64,000 bases of DNA from Nocardioides sp. HDW12B (GCF_011299595.1 NZ_CP049867.1:3782001-3846000), one strand, 5' to 3'. Positions 1-9,218 are shown, numbered from the stretch's first letter. Notes: generated from the letters alone by a model not told the origin. Program-made: numbers and translations.

Positions 1-1349
1 ACGAGGGTGAGGACGAGCAGGAGCAGCCCCGCCAGCGCGGCGCCCAGGCGCATCCAGCTCGAGCCCGGGCGCTCGGGAGCCTCGCGCAGCACCGGGAGCG
101 ACCCCGTGTCGTCGGCGTCGGGGCCCCAGTCCTGCGGCACCGCGCCCGCGCCCATCCCCAGCCGGGGGTCGCGCGGCGGCGTGGCGCGGTCGGGGACCGG
201 CACCACCTGCGTCCGTCCGCTCGGGTCGGCGTCGTGCCCGGCCCCGGGAGCCGGCCCAGCCCTCCGCGGTGACGCGGAGGGAGCCGCCTGGGTCGCCTCG
301 GGGTCGGCGGCCGGGGCACCCCGGCCGGCCGGGCCGGCCCCGGTGTCGTCGAGGTCCCAGCGCGGCTGGGGCGAGGCCTGGGTCGCCTCCGGGTCCGCGA
401 ACGGCGCGCCGGACGCCTGGGTGGGCAGGAGGTCGTGGGAGCCGAGGCTGTCGTCCTCGGGGCGGTTGGTGCCGCCGGGCCCGGTGAGGGCGTCGGGCGC
501 CAGGAACGCGGTGGCGGCGGAGACGTTGGTGACGGCGTGGGGGCCGCCCTCGCCGAGGTAGCGGCTGAGGGCCTCGGCCACCGAGGAGGCGGTGACGACG
601 ACCGAGGGGTTCTCCTGGACCCGCAGCAGCCGGCGGCACAGCGTGTCGAGCTCGCGCGGCACCCCGGCCCGCACCTGGCGGGGCCGGCAGACCTGGCCGT
701 GGTCGAGGGGGGCGTCGGGCACCACCGAGGCGGGGCGGCCGGGCCAGCGGCCCACGAGCGCGGTGTAGAGCAGCGCCCCGAGGTTGCGCACGTCGTTCTC
801 GTGGTCGCTCAGGTGCACGCCCTCGAGGTCGCCGGTCAGGTCCTCGGGCGACAGCCGGCCGTAGAGGACCGCGTCGACGACGAAGCCGATGAGCTTGACC
901 GACCCGGCGTCGGACACGAGGACGTTCTCGGGCAGCAGGCGTCCGTGGGCCACCCCCTGGGCGTGGGTGGCGGCGATGGTCTGGGCCACCTCGCGCACCA
1001 GCCAGGCGGCGCGGCGCGGGGCGAGCGGCTCCTCGGCGACCATGCGGTCCAGCGACATCCCGGAGCCCCACTCGTGGACCACGTGCACCACGTCGTCCTC
1101 CTGCACGGCGTCGAGCACCCGGAGCAGCCGGGGCTCGCTCACGGTCGCGGAGGTGCGGGCGGCCGTGAGCACGGCCGAGGCACGCCGGTCCTGGGCGGCG
1201 ATGACGTGGATGGCGACGTTGCGGGCGAGCGTCAGGTCGGTGGCGCGCCAGAAGCGGGCGCCGGAGCGCTCGTCCAGCAGGTCCTCGAGGCGGAACCGGG
1301 AGGCGACGATGCTCCCGGGACCCCAGGCGTCCTGCCCTCCCTGGCTCAT
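1..1349 (-). CDS. Membrane-anchored pseudokinase (partial, cut by window start)
   Basis: Kinase-fold protein of which 449 codons are visible; the C-terminus lies outside the window. ATG at 1349 has a GGGAGGGA ribosome-binding site about nine bases upstream. The first ~270 residues follow the Ser/Thr kinase layout, but the catalytic signatures are degenerate: the beta-3 lysine position reads NVAIHVI (His for Lys), HRD reads HGRLLPEN and DFG reads IGF, so phosphotransfer is unlikely. A long Pro/Asp-rich linker with repeated DPEATQA-type units leads to a hydrophobic helix at the last visible residues. It lies on the same strand and 152 bases downstream of murJ. Mycobacterial MviN carries a pseudokinase domain in the same polypeptide as MurJ; here the two parts are separate genes. 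A role in controlling MurJ is inference. Confidence 0.8.
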   Translation of the reverse strand, partial: MSQGGQDAWGPGSIVASRFRLEDLLDERSGARFWRATDLTLARNVAIHVIAAQDRRASAVLTAARTSATVSEPRLLRVLDAVQEDDVVHVVHEWGSGMSLDRMVAEEPLAPRRAAWLVREVAQTIAATHAQGVAHGRLLPENVLVSDAGSVKLIGFVVDAVLYGRLSPEDLTGDLEGVHLSDHENDVRNLGALLYTALVGRWPGRPASVVPDAPLDHGQVCRPRQVRAGVPRELDTLCRRLLRVQENPSVVVTASSVAEALSRYLGEGGPHAVTNVSAATAFLAPDALTGPGGTNRPEDDSLGSHDLLPTQASGAPFADPEATQASPQPRWDLDDTGAGPAGRGAPAADPEATQAAPSASPRRAGPAPGAGHDADPSGRTQVVPVPDRATPPRDPRLGMGAGAVPQDWGPDADDTGSLPVLREAPERPGSSWMRLGAALAGLLLLVLTL

Positions 1350-1501
1350 GCCGTCCTGCTCCCTCCCCGGTCCCGGTGGCTCCCCGGCCCCGGGTCGTGT
1401 CTCCCGTGACACCGGCGCATCCACGCCGTCCCCGGCGTCTCGTGCGACCGGCGGCGCTGGTCGACCTCCATGGTAGGCGGGTCGGCCCCGCCCGGTGGAA
1501 C

Positions 1502-3187
1502 TCAGCGTCGCAGCCGGCTCGTGACGAGGGACGTCACCTCGGAGATCTCCGTGATCCGCAGCGCCCGCGCCACCACCAGCAGCACCACCAGGTCGACCAG
1601 GCCGGTGGTGCCGAGCACCAGCAGCGAGGTGAGCTTGCCCTCGACGCCCGCGCCCCCGGGGTCGAGCAGGGTGTCGACCAGGCTGCGCCAGCCGTACGCC
1701 GCCGCCCCGGCGACCCCGGCCGCCAGCAGGATGCGGACCCCGAAGCGGACCAGCTCGGGAATCTCCAGCGACCCCAGGACGCGCCGCAGCACGAGGGTCG
1801 AGGTGACCGCCCCCACGGCGTACGCCCCGCCGTAGGCGAGCGCGAGGCCCGGCGCGGTCAGCCGGGGCGAGACCGCGCCGACCACCAGCAGCGCGAGCAC
1901 GACGTTGACGACGGCGATCACGCACTGGACCTGGAAGACGGTGCGGGTGCGCTCGAGGGCGTAGAACCCGCGCAGCGTCAGGTAGTGGAGGGTGAAGAAG
2001 ACCAGGCCGGGCCCGAAGGCCACGAGCGTGGTCGCGAAGCCCTCGTAGGTCTCCGAGGCGGCGCCGTAGCCGAAGACGAGGTCGGCCAGCGGCAGCGAGA
2101 TGGCGGGCAGGATCAGCGCGAACGGCACGATGAGCGCGAGCGCGGTGCGCGCGGTGGACGCGACCTGCCCCGCCAAGCCGCGCAGGTCGGTGTCCGCGGC
2201 CAGGCGCGACAGCCGGGGCAGCACGGCGGTGGCCAGCGAGACGGTGGCGATGGAGTGCGGCACCATCGCCAGCAGGAACGACCCGGAGTAGACGGTGTAG
2301 CCGGTGGCCTCCGCCGCCCCGGCCGCCCCCGCGCCCCCGTCGCCCGACCCGGCGGTGCCGCCGGAGGCGAGCCGGACCACGACCGTGTAGGCGATCTGGT
2401 TGACCAGCACGAAGCCGAGCGTCCACGCGCCCAGCCGGAACGTGTGGCCCAGGCCGGTGCCGCGGAAGTCGAAGCGCGGACGGAAGCGGAACCCGGCGGC
2501 GCGCAGGTAGGGCAGCAGGATCAGCAGCTGCACGGCGATGCCGGCCGTCGAGCCGAGGCCGAGCAGCAGCTCCTGGCCCGAGGAGTAGCCGCCGGTCAGC
2601 CCGTCACCGCTCGCGGCGCCGAACTGCACGAGGTAGACGACCAGGACGAGCACGGCGATGACGTTGTTGGCGATCGGCGCCCACATCATCGGCCCGAAGC
2701 GGTCGCGGGAGTTGAGCACCTGGCCGACCAGCACGAACATGCCGTAGAAGAAGACCTGCGGCAGGCACAGCCGCGCGAAGGCGATGACCGACTCGCGCTG
2801 CTCGGTGAAGCCGGCGGTGAAGTAGGCGTCGTCGAGGTAGAGCCGCATCACCCAGGGCGCGGCGAGCACCAGCAGCGCGGTGGTGCCGGCCAGGAACAGC
2901 GCGGCCAGCGTGATGATGCGGTTGGTGTAGGCCTCGCCGCCGTCGGGGTCGTGCTTCATGGCCCGCACCAGCTGCGGCACCAGCACGGCGTTGAACACCC
3001 CGCCGGCCAGCAGGATGTAGAGCATGTTCGGCACGGTGTTGGCGATCGTGAAGACGTCCGCGTGCAGCTGGGTGCCGAGCGCCGCGGCGAGCAGGGTGGA
3101 GCGGACGAAGCCGCTGAGCCGGGAGACCGTGGTGCCCGCGGCCATGACCGCGCTCGAGGAGAGCACGCTGGTGTCGCGCTGGGTCAC
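1502..3187 (-). CDS. murJ: Lipid II flippase MurJ (MviN)
   Basis: Polytopic membrane protein of 561 residues that flips lipid II to the outer face for peptidoglycan synthesis. The N-terminus (VTQRDTSVLSSSAVMAAGTT...) and the typical MurJ motif FVRSTLLAAALG are present, followed by about 14 hydrophobic segments. The start is GTG 3187, whose GTGA overlaps the stop of the DUF6049 gene, implying translational coupling. A Gly/Ala-rich loop (around GSGDGGAGAAGAAEA) sits between two membrane segments. Unlike mycobacterial MviN there is no C-terminal kinase-like extension; that domain is the next gene downstream. Confidence 0.95.
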   Translation of the reverse strand: MTQRDTSVLSSSAVMAAGTTVSRLSGFVRSTLLAAALGTQLHADVFTIANTVPNMLYILLAGGVFNAVLVPQLVRAMKHDPDGGEAYTNRIITLAALFLAGTTALLVLAAPWVMRLYLDDAYFTAGFTEQRESVIAFARLCLPQVFFYGMFVLVGQVLNSRDRFGPMMWAPIANNVIAVLVLVVYLVQFGAASGDGLTGGYSSGQELLLGLGSTAGIAVQLLILLPYLRAAGFRFRPRFDFRGTGLGHTFRLGAWTLGFVLVNQIAYTVVVRLASGGTAGSGDGGAGAAGAAEATGYTVYSGSFLLAMVPHSIATVSLATAVLPRLSRLAADTDLRGLAGQVASTARTALALIVPFALILPAISLPLADLVFGYGAASETYEGFATTLVAFGPGLVFFTLHYLTLRGFYALERTRTVFQVQCVIAVVNVVLALLVVGAVSPRLTAPGLALAYGGAYAVGAVTSTLVLRRVLGSLEIPELVRFGVRILLAAGVAGAAAYGWRSLVDTLLDPGGAGVEGKLTSLLVLGTTGLVDLVVLLVVARALRITEISEVTSLVTSRLRR

Positions 3188-5610
3188 GCGGTCGCCCCCG
3201 CCGTACGCCGCCGTCGTCGCGCCAGCAGGCGTCGCACCGTGCGGACGGTGATCGCCCCGAAGAGCGCGACCCCGCCGCCGGCCATGATGAACCACAGGAT
3301 CATGCCGACCTTGCTGCTGCGCACGCTGAGGGTGGAGGTCTCGCCCAGCGCGCGGCCGGTCTGGCTGACCGGCTGCAGCGTCACCTGGTGCACGCCGATG
3401 TCGGTGGCGTCGGCCTCGATGCGCATGGGGCGCCGCCCGCCCGGCGGCAGGTCCACCGGGTCGGGGGTGGTGAGCCGCAGCGGACCGCCGCGCACGGTGG
3501 CCGACAGCCCGACCGTGACCGCCTGGTCGAGGCCGTTGACCAGCGTGACCTGGAAGGTCCCGCTCTCGCTCGACATCGTGATGAACGAGGGGCCACGGAT
3601 GGTGACGCCGCCGAGCCAGTCGTCGACCCGTTCCACCGCGTCGCGGGCGCGCTGGGTGGCCACGCCGGGGAACGTGCGGCTCCAGACCGACGAGGTCAGC
3701 AGGGCCTGGCGGTCGACCCGCTCGCCCAGCCCGGCGTCGTCGGTGAGCAGGTCCTGCAGGGTCAGGCTGCGGTCCACGAGCGCCGAGCTCGCGGCCACGG
3801 CGTAGGCCGGCACCTCCTCCAGCACCTCCTCGTCGGGGTAGACGAGGTCGTCGCCGCGGACGGTGACCGAGCCGACGGCGGCCGGGTCGACCACGGAGCT
3901 CAGGGACACGCCGTCGAGCCACGGCTGGGCGGCGAGGGCGTCGAAGAACTCCGAGCGCTCCCAGTCGCGGCCCGGGTCCCACAGGGCGGGCAGGACCGTG
4001 ACCAGCGGCTCGGTGGCGTCGTCGGACAGGGCGTGGACGGCGGCCTCGGCGAGCAGCCGCTGGCGTACGGCGAGCGCGCTGTGGCTGCGACCGGGCCCGG
4101 GGCCCCAGATGCCCTCGTCGGAGGGGGTGGTCGTCAGCGCGCCGCCGCGCGGGGCCGCGAAGACCGTGGGGTCGTCGGGGTCCTCGAGCTCCTCGGGGAT
4201 CGCCGCCCGCCCGAGCACCACCCGCAGGTCGGGGTCGAGCACGCCCAGCCCCTCCGGCGAGAGGTAGCCGGACGGCGGGGCCACGACCGGCGCCGAGGAC
4301 ACGCCCCGGGCCGACAGCACGGACTGGCTCTGGTTGAGGGCGATCGAGACGATCTCCGGCCCCCGGGTGCCGTCGGCGGTCGCGCTGACGTCGAGGTCGC
4401 CGTACGGCAGGGCGAGCACGCTCGTGCGCCGGGCGTCGGCGACGAACCGGTCGACCCAGCGCGTGGCGGCCTTGGCCGCCGGGTCGTCCTCGGCCGCGCG
4501 GGCGGCGGTCTCCTCCTCGCTGGGCTCGTCGTCGGGCGCGGTGACCTCGTTGGAGCCGTCCGAGGCGAGGTCGATCGCCGGGTTGCCGGCGCTCAGCGAG
4601 TCGGCGGCGTCGAGGAGGGCGCCGTCGACCAGCCAGGTCAGCGGCCAGCCGTCGGGGGCGTTGTCCGCGACGGCGCCCCGGCCCGCGGCCGTGTCGCCGT
4701 CGCGGGCCTCCCGGGCGGAGCCGGCCGCGGTGCGCGACCCGGCTCCGTCGCGGCGCGGGCGGCGTGGCGGGTCGGTCGAGTCCTCGGCGGCGTCGGGCAG
4801 GGCGCTGGCGGCGAAGGCACGCACCCGCTCCAGGCGGCCGGAGCGCAGCTGCGCGGCCCAGAGCTGGTCGTAGAGCAGCGTGCCGTCGGCCTCGCGCACG
4901 ACGTGCCGCCGGAACGGCATGCCCAGGGCCAGCCGGGTCGAGGCCCGGTCCGGCACGAGCGGCAGCAGGGTGCGGGCGCGTCCGTCGGCGCCCTCGATGC
5001 GGCCGGTCTCGTCGGTGCCGAGCACGTGGACGCCGAGCCAGTAGACGCCCGGCGCCCCCGAGACCATCAGCCGGCGGGCCGGGACGACGAGGCGGAAGCG
5101 GGTGGAGTCGCCGGGGGCCAGGTCGGGGACGAGCTGGAACAGGCCGGGGGCGACGAGCCGGTCCCCGATCTCGATGTTCGGGTCGGAGGCGACGGCGACG
5201 TCGATCTCGTCCTCGGTCGTCATCGGGTCGGTGGAGGTGAGCAGGTAGACCTTGTTGTCGACCCACGTCGACTCGGAGACGTTGGTGACGCTCCCGGTGA
5301 CCACCAGGTCACCCTCGGTGGGGACCACGGCCGGTCGCAGCCGGTCGATGGCCACGCGCAGCGGCGACTCGGGCTCGTCGGGCTCCGCGCGGGCGGGGGT
5401 CCGCGCCAGGGCGGGTGTGGCGCGGTTGCCGCTCGACGGAGGCTCGGCGTCGGGCAGCGCCTCGGGGTGCAGCGCCCCGGCCGCCTCGGTGTCCCCGGCC
5501 CGCAGGACCTCCGGGGACGCCGACGCGCTCGGGCAGGTCCCGGCCACCAGCGCCAGGAGACACCCGGCCCCGAGGACGGTCCACCGTCGTCTCGGGTCCG
5601 CAGCACTCAC
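3184..5610 (-). CDS. DUF6049 family secreted membrane-anchored protein
   Basis: 808 residues. A signal peptide (residues ~1-31) precedes a large extracellular region, and a single C-terminal membrane helix (VGMILWFIMAGGGVALFGAI) ends in an Arg-rich cytoplasmic tail. An acidic low-complexity stretch lies in the middle (GSNEVTAPDDEPSEEETAA). The GTG start at 5610 is six bases downstream of a TAGCCT -10 box, so the mRNA is probably leaderless. It is the first gene of a unit with murJ (4-base overlap) and corresponds in position to the secreted protein next to mviN in mycobacteria. Its biochemical role is unknown; a cell-wall role beside MurJ is inferred from context. Confidence 0.85.
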   Translation of the reverse strand: MSAADPRRRWTVLGAGCLLALVAGTCPSASASPEVLRAGDTEAAGALHPEALPDAEPPSSGNRATPALARTPARAEPDEPESPLRVAIDRLRPAVVPTEGDLVVTGSVTNVSESTWVDNKVYLLTSTDPMTTEDEIDVAVASDPNIEIGDRLVAPGLFQLVPDLAPGDSTRFRLVVPARRLMVSGAPGVYWLGVHVLGTDETGRIEGADGRARTLLPLVPDRASTRLALGMPFRRHVVREADGTLLYDQLWAAQLRSGRLERVRAFAASALPDAAEDSTDPPRRPRRDGAGSRTAAGSAREARDGDTAAGRGAVADNAPDGWPLTWLVDGALLDAADSLSAGNPAIDLASDGSNEVTAPDDEPSEEETAARAAEDDPAAKAATRWVDRFVADARRTSVLALPYGDLDVSATADGTRGPEIVSIALNQSQSVLSARGVSSAPVVAPPSGYLSPEGLGVLDPDLRVVLGRAAIPEELEDPDDPTVFAAPRGGALTTTPSDEGIWGPGPGRSHSALAVRQRLLAEAAVHALSDDATEPLVTVLPALWDPGRDWERSEFFDALAAQPWLDGVSLSSVVDPAAVGSVTVRGDDLVYPDEEVLEEVPAYAVAASSALVDRSLTLQDLLTDDAGLGERVDRQALLTSSVWSRTFPGVATQRARDAVERVDDWLGGVTIRGPSFITMSSESGTFQVTLVNGLDQAVTVGLSATVRGGPLRLTTPDPVDLPPGGRRPMRIEADATDIGVHQVTLQPVSQTGRALGETSTLSVRSSKVGMILWFIMAGGGVALFGAITVRTVRRLLARRRRRTAGATA

Positions 5611-5616
5611 CCGGTC

Positions 5617-5622
5617 AGGCTA
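5617..5622 (-). promoter_or_regulatory. Leaderless -10 box for DUF6049-murJ
   Basis: TAGCCT on the minus strand, six bases before GTG 5610, with no room for a Shine-Dalgarno sequence. Same architecture as many other starts in the window. Confidence 0.6.
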
Positions 5623-5675
5623 GTCGCCGGTCCCCGCCGTCGGGGGACGCCGTGGGTCCCGCCCGTCGGTGTCTC

Positions 5676-5681
5676 TACAGT
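5676..5681 (+). promoter_or_regulatory. -10 box for cca
   Basis: TACAGT lies eight bases before GTG 5690. A transcript starting at or near that GTG would be leaderless, which is why 5690 is preferred over the in-frame GTG at 5669 that precedes the box. Confidence 0.5.
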
Positions 5682-5689
5682 GGTGTCCC

Positions 5690-7228
5690 GTGCCCGACCC
5701 CTCGACGACCCCCCACGAGCCCTCTCCCGACGGTGCGTCGGCAGGAGCGTCGGCAGGTGCGCCGGCAGGTGCGTCGGCGAGCCGCCCGGCGGGCGAGCCG
5801 CTGTCGATGGTCGAGGTCCAGGAGCGGGCCGAGCGCGAGCTCGACCGGATCGGGCCGGTCCTGACCGACCTGGGTCGGCTGTTCACCGACGCCGGCGAGG
5901 AGATCGCCCTGGTCGGGGGCACCGTGCGCGACGCCCTCCTGGGCCGCCTCACCTCCGACCTGGACCTCACCACCTCGGCGCGGCCCGACGCCGTGGAGCG
6001 GCTCGTGGCGGGCTGGGCGGACGCGGTCTGGGACATCGGCAAGGAGTTCGGCACCATCGGCTGCCGCAAGGGCGCGTGGACGATCGAGATCACGACGTAC
6101 CGCTCCGAGGCCTACGACGCCGACTCCCGCAAGCCCACCGTCGCCTACGGCGACACCCTCGAGGGCGACCTCGGCCGGCGCGACTTCACCGTCAACGCGA
6201 TGGCGCTGCGGCTGCCCCAGCGCGAGTTCGCCGACCCGTTCGGCGGCATCGTCGACCTGGCCCACCAGGTCGTGCGGACCCCGGGCACGCCCGAGGACTC
6301 GTTCTCCGACGACCCGCTGCGGATGATGCGGGCCGCCCGCTTCGCCGCCCAGCTCGGCTTCGCGGTGGCCCCGGAGGTCGTGGCGGCCATGACCGCGATG
6401 GCCGAGCGGATCGAGATCATCTCGGCCGAGCGGGTCCGCGACGAGCTGGTGAAGCTGGTCTGCGCGACGTACCCGCGCCGCGGCCTCGCCCTGCTCGTCG
6501 AGACCGGCCTGGCCGCGCGCGTGCTGCCGGAGCTGCCGGCGCTCGCTCTGGAGCGCGACGAGCACCACCGGCACAAGGACGTCTACGAGCACACGCTGAC
6601 GGTGCTGGAGCAGGCGATCGACCTCGAGGACCGGCTGCCGGGGGAGGGCCCGGACTTCGTGGCCCGCTTCGCCTCGCTGATGCACGACGTCGGCAAGCCG
6701 CGCACCCGGCGGTTCCAGGGCGACGGGACGGTGACGTTCCACCACCACGACGTGGTCGGGGCGAAGATGACGCGCAAGCGGATGAAGGCGCTGCGCTTCT
6801 CCAACGACACCACCGACGCCGTGTGCCGGCTGGTCGAGCTCCACCTGCGCTTCCACGGGTACGGCGACGGCGAGTGGACCGACGCGGCCGTGCGTCGCTA
6901 CGTCCGCGACGCCGGCGACCAGCTCGAGCGGCTGCACGTGCTGACCCGCGCCGACTGCACCACCCGCAACCGGCGCAAGGCCGAGCGGCTGCGGCGCACC
7001 TACGACGACCTCGAGGCGCGGATCGCGCGGCTGGCCGAGCAGGAGGAGCTGGAGTCGATCCGGCCCGACCTCGACGGCAACCAGATCATGGAGATCCTCG
7101 GCGTCGGCCCCGGCCGCGCCGTCGGCGAGGCCTACCGCTTCCTCCTCGAGCTGCGGATGGACCACGGCCCGATGGCCCCCGAGGCCGCCGAGGCCGCCCT
7201 GCGCGAGTGGTGGGCCGCCCGCCCCTGA
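5690..7228 (+). CDS. cca: CCA tRNA nucleotidyltransferase
   Basis: 512 residues; adds or repairs the 3'-CCA of tRNA. The nucleotidyltransferase head has the VGGTVRDALLGR motif followed by the metal-binding SDLDLTT acidic pair. A C-terminal HD domain follows with HDVGKPRTRRF, as in actinobacterial PcnA/CCA proteins. The N-terminus carries a low-complexity GASAGASAGAPAGA stretch that may be disordered. The start is chosen from the leaderless arrangement at TACAGT. It is divergent from the DUF6049-murJ unit with only 79 bases between, and is followed by a long palindromic element. Confidence 0.95.
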   Translation: MPDPSTTPHEPSPDGASAGASAGAPAGASASRPAGEPLSMVEVQERAERELDRIGPVLTDLGRLFTDAGEEIALVGGTVRDALLGRLTSDLDLTTSARPDAVERLVAGWADAVWDIGKEFGTIGCRKGAWTIEITTYRSEAYDADSRKPTVAYGDTLEGDLGRRDFTVNAMALRLPQREFADPFGGIVDLAHQVVRTPGTPEDSFSDDPLRMMRAARFAAQLGFAVAPEVVAAMTAMAERIEIISAERVRDELVKLVCATYPRRGLALLVETGLAARVLPELPALALERDEHHRHKDVYEHTLTVLEQAIDLEDRLPGEGPDFVARFASLMHDVGKPRTRRFQGDGTVTFHHHDVVGAKMTRKRMKALRFSNDTTDAVCRLVELHLRFHGYGDGEWTDAAVRRYVRDAGDQLERLHVLTRADCTTRNRRKAERLRRTYDDLEARIARLAEQEELESIRPDLDGNQIMEILGVGPGRAVGEAYRFLLELRMDHGPMAPEAAEAALREWWAARP

Positions 7229-7250
7229 CCCCACCAGGCGGGCCAGGGGG

Positions 7251-7348
7251 GTGTCGGTTTCACTGGGTACCTAGTGAAACTGGCGCTTCCCGAACGAAAC
7301 TTCACTCGGGAAGCGCCGGAATCACTAGGTACCCAGTGAAACCGGCAC
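7251..7348. repeat. Palindromic intergenic element, copy A
   Basis: Near-perfect interrupted palindrome of about 98 bases downstream of cca. Arms of ~41 bases (7251-7291 and 7308-7348) differ at only a few positions and each contains GGTACC. The arm text (CGGTTTCAC...GTGAAACTGGCGCTTCCC) matches copies B (23095) and C (24387) in this window. It may serve as a terminator or be a non-autonomous mobile element. Confidence 0.75.
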
Positions 7349-7452
7349 GGGGCCCTTGTCGAGAAATGGGGGAGCTGTTCGTCACAGTGGTGGGGCGAGG
7401 ACGCCCCGACCCATCCCGGCCACCGGCGGTGGCCCGACGAGAGGACTCCACC

Positions 7453-7839
7453 ATGAGCGACACCTACTGCTACCTGATCCGCGAGAAGGACTGGGACTCC
7501 GACTCCATGCTCGCCGGGCCCGAGGCGATGTCGGAGGAGAACGCGGCCTCGATGGCCGAGCACGGCGCCTTCGCCGAGGCGGTGGAGAAGCTGGGGGCCC
7601 GCATCGTCGGGGGCCACGTGCTCCACAACGCGTCGTACGGCGGGGTGGTGACCGGTGCCGGCGGCGACGGCTCGGACGCGATCTTCAGCGACAGCCCGTA
7701 CGCCGACACCAGCGAGCTCATCACCGGCTTCTACCTCGTGGAGGTCGACAGCGAGGAGCAGGCCCGCTCCGTCGCGGCCCTGGTCCCGAGCGGGAACGTC
7801 ATCGAGTGGCGCAAGGTGCTGCCGATGGACGAGGGCTGA
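7453..7839 (+). CDS. YCII/DGPF-family protein
   Basis: 128-residue ferredoxin-like YCII-domain protein. The usual DGPF signature of the family reads SDSPYADTSELITGFYLVEV here, so DGPF has become DSPY. ATG 7453 was chosen because the domain begins immediately (MSDTYCYLIREKDW). The next gene is an ECF sigma factor with a long C-terminal extension. DGPF proteins are the known genomic partners of ECF42 sigma factors, so the two probably act together, though what the YCII protein does is not known. Confidence 0.85.
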   Translation: MSDTYCYLIREKDWDSDSMLAGPEAMSEENAASMAEHGAFAEAVEKLGARIVGGHVLHNASYGGVVTGAGGDGSDAIFSDSPYADTSELITGFYLVEVDSEEQARSVAALVPSGNVIEWRKVLPMDEG

Positions 7840-7925
7840 GGCCAACCCGGCCCACCGCCGGCCCCACCACCGGGACCCAGGACCGGATCCACCCCGGGCG
7901 CCGCACCAGGCGTCACGATGGGGGC

Positions 7926-9218
7926 GTGAGCCCGACCGAGGAGGAGTTCCGCGCCGCCTGGCCCCGCGTCGTGCGGACGCTGGCCGGGTGGTGCGGCAGC
8001 CTGGACCTGGCCGAGGAGCACGCCGCCGAGGCGATGGCGCGCGCGGTGCGCCACGACGCCGACGGCGGGAGGATCGACGACCTCGCCGCCTGGGCCGTCC
8101 AGGTCGGGCGGCGCGCCCTCCTCGACGACGTCCGCCGCCGCGACACCTTCGGCCGGCTCGCCGCCGACCTCGCCCGCACCGACCGGGTCGCGGTCGAGCC
8201 TCCGCCGGGGTCCGCGGTCGCGGCGGGCTCCCGCCACACCCCTCGCGACCCCGCGGAGACCGACGTGGACCCCGACGACCTGGCCGAGGACCTCGACGAC
8301 CGGGTGGCCCTGCTGTTCGTCGCCTGCGACGACGCCCTGGCCCCGGGCGCGCAGATGGTGCTGGCGCTGCGGGTCGTGTGCGGGCTCGGCGTCCGCGAGA
8401 TCGCGGTCCACCTCGGCATCGCGGAGACGGCCGCCGCCGCCCGGCTCACCCGGGCGAAGAAGGGGCTGGCCCAGGCCCGCACCGGCTTCGCCGTGCCGGG
8501 TGCGGAGGACCGGCGGGCGCGGCTGCCGGTCGTCCTGGCCTGCGTCGCCGGGATGTTCACCGTCGCCCACCGCGACGGCTTCGCCCCGGTGGACGCCGCG
8601 AGCGACCTCGGCGGCCAGGCGCTCTCGCTCGCCGACGCGCTCGTGCGCCTCTCCCCGGACGACCCGGAGGTGCGGGGCCTGCGGGCGCTCGTGCTGCTCG
8701 GCCTCGGCCGCCGCCCGGGCCGGGTCGACGCCGACGGCGTCGCCCTCACCCTCGACGAGGTCGACCGCACGCGGTGGGACGACCGGCTGGTGCGGGCCGG
8801 ACTGCGCGACGCGGCCGTCGCCGCCCGCCACGGCACCGGTCGCTTCGCGCTCGAGGCCGCGATATCCGGGCTGCACACCACGGCCCCCGACGTCGCCTCC
8901 ACCGACTGGCCGCGCATCCTCGCCCTGTACGACGCCCTCGGCCGGGTCTGGCCCTCGCCCGCGGTCGAGGCCGCCCGCCTCGTGGCGCAGTCGTACGCCG
9001 ACCCCGCGTCGGCCGAGGCGGTGGGGACCGCGCTCGCCCGCCTGGCCGCCACCGGACCGGCGTACGCCCGTCGGGACGCGGGCTTCGCCCTGGCGGACCT
9101 GCTCTGGCGCACCGGGCGCCGCGAGGAGGCGGGCGAGCACTACCGCACGCTGGCGGAGCTCGCCGGCAGCGAGGCGGTGCGCCGTTTCTGCCTGCGTCGT
9201 GGCGGAGCCGGACCCTAG
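7926..9218 (+). CDS. ECF42-type RNA polymerase sigma factor with C-terminal TPR-like extension
   Basis: 430 residues. Region 2 lies at ~10-75 and region 4 at ~125-185 (GAQMVLALRVVCGLGVREIA, then AARLTRAKKGL). A ~245-residue alpha-helical Ala/Leu-rich extension follows, matching the TPR-like tail of ECF42 sigma factors. No anti-sigma gene is adjacent, as is usual for this group, where control is thought to go through the C-terminal domain. The start is GTG 7926, six bases after a CACGAT hexamer (probable leaderless start). The TAG stop (9216-9218) forms the first half of the -10 box of the next gene. Confidence 0.85.
   Translation: MSPTEEEFRAAWPRVVRTLAGWCGSLDLAEEHAAEAMARAVRHDADGGRIDDLAAWAVQVGRRALLDDVRRRDTFGRLAADLARTDRVAVEPPPGSAVAAGSRHTPRDPAETDVDPDDLAEDLDDRVALLFVACDDALAPGAQMVLALRVVCGLGVREIAVHLGIAETAAAARLTRAKKGLAQARTGFAVPGAEDRRARLPVVLACVAGMFTVAHRDGFAPVDAASDLGGQALSLADALVRLSPDDPEVRGLRALVLLGLGRRPGRVDADGVALTLDEVDRTRWDDRLVRAGLRDAAVAARHGTGRFALEAAISGLHTTAPDVASTDWPRILALYDALGRVWPSPAVEAARLVAQSYADPASAEAVGTALARLAATGPAYARRDAGFALADLLWRTGRREEAGEHYRTLAELAGSEAVRRFCLRRGGAGP

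Noticed and set aside
1376-3805. Long open frame on the plus strand opposite murJ and DUF6049
   Set aside because: Composition is His/Gln/Asp/Gly-rich antisense shadow of two clear genes; no domain and no start signal.
5675-7234. 519-codon frame antisense to cca
   Set aside because: An exact mirror of the cca gene caused by GC-rich codon bias; no recognisable protein features.
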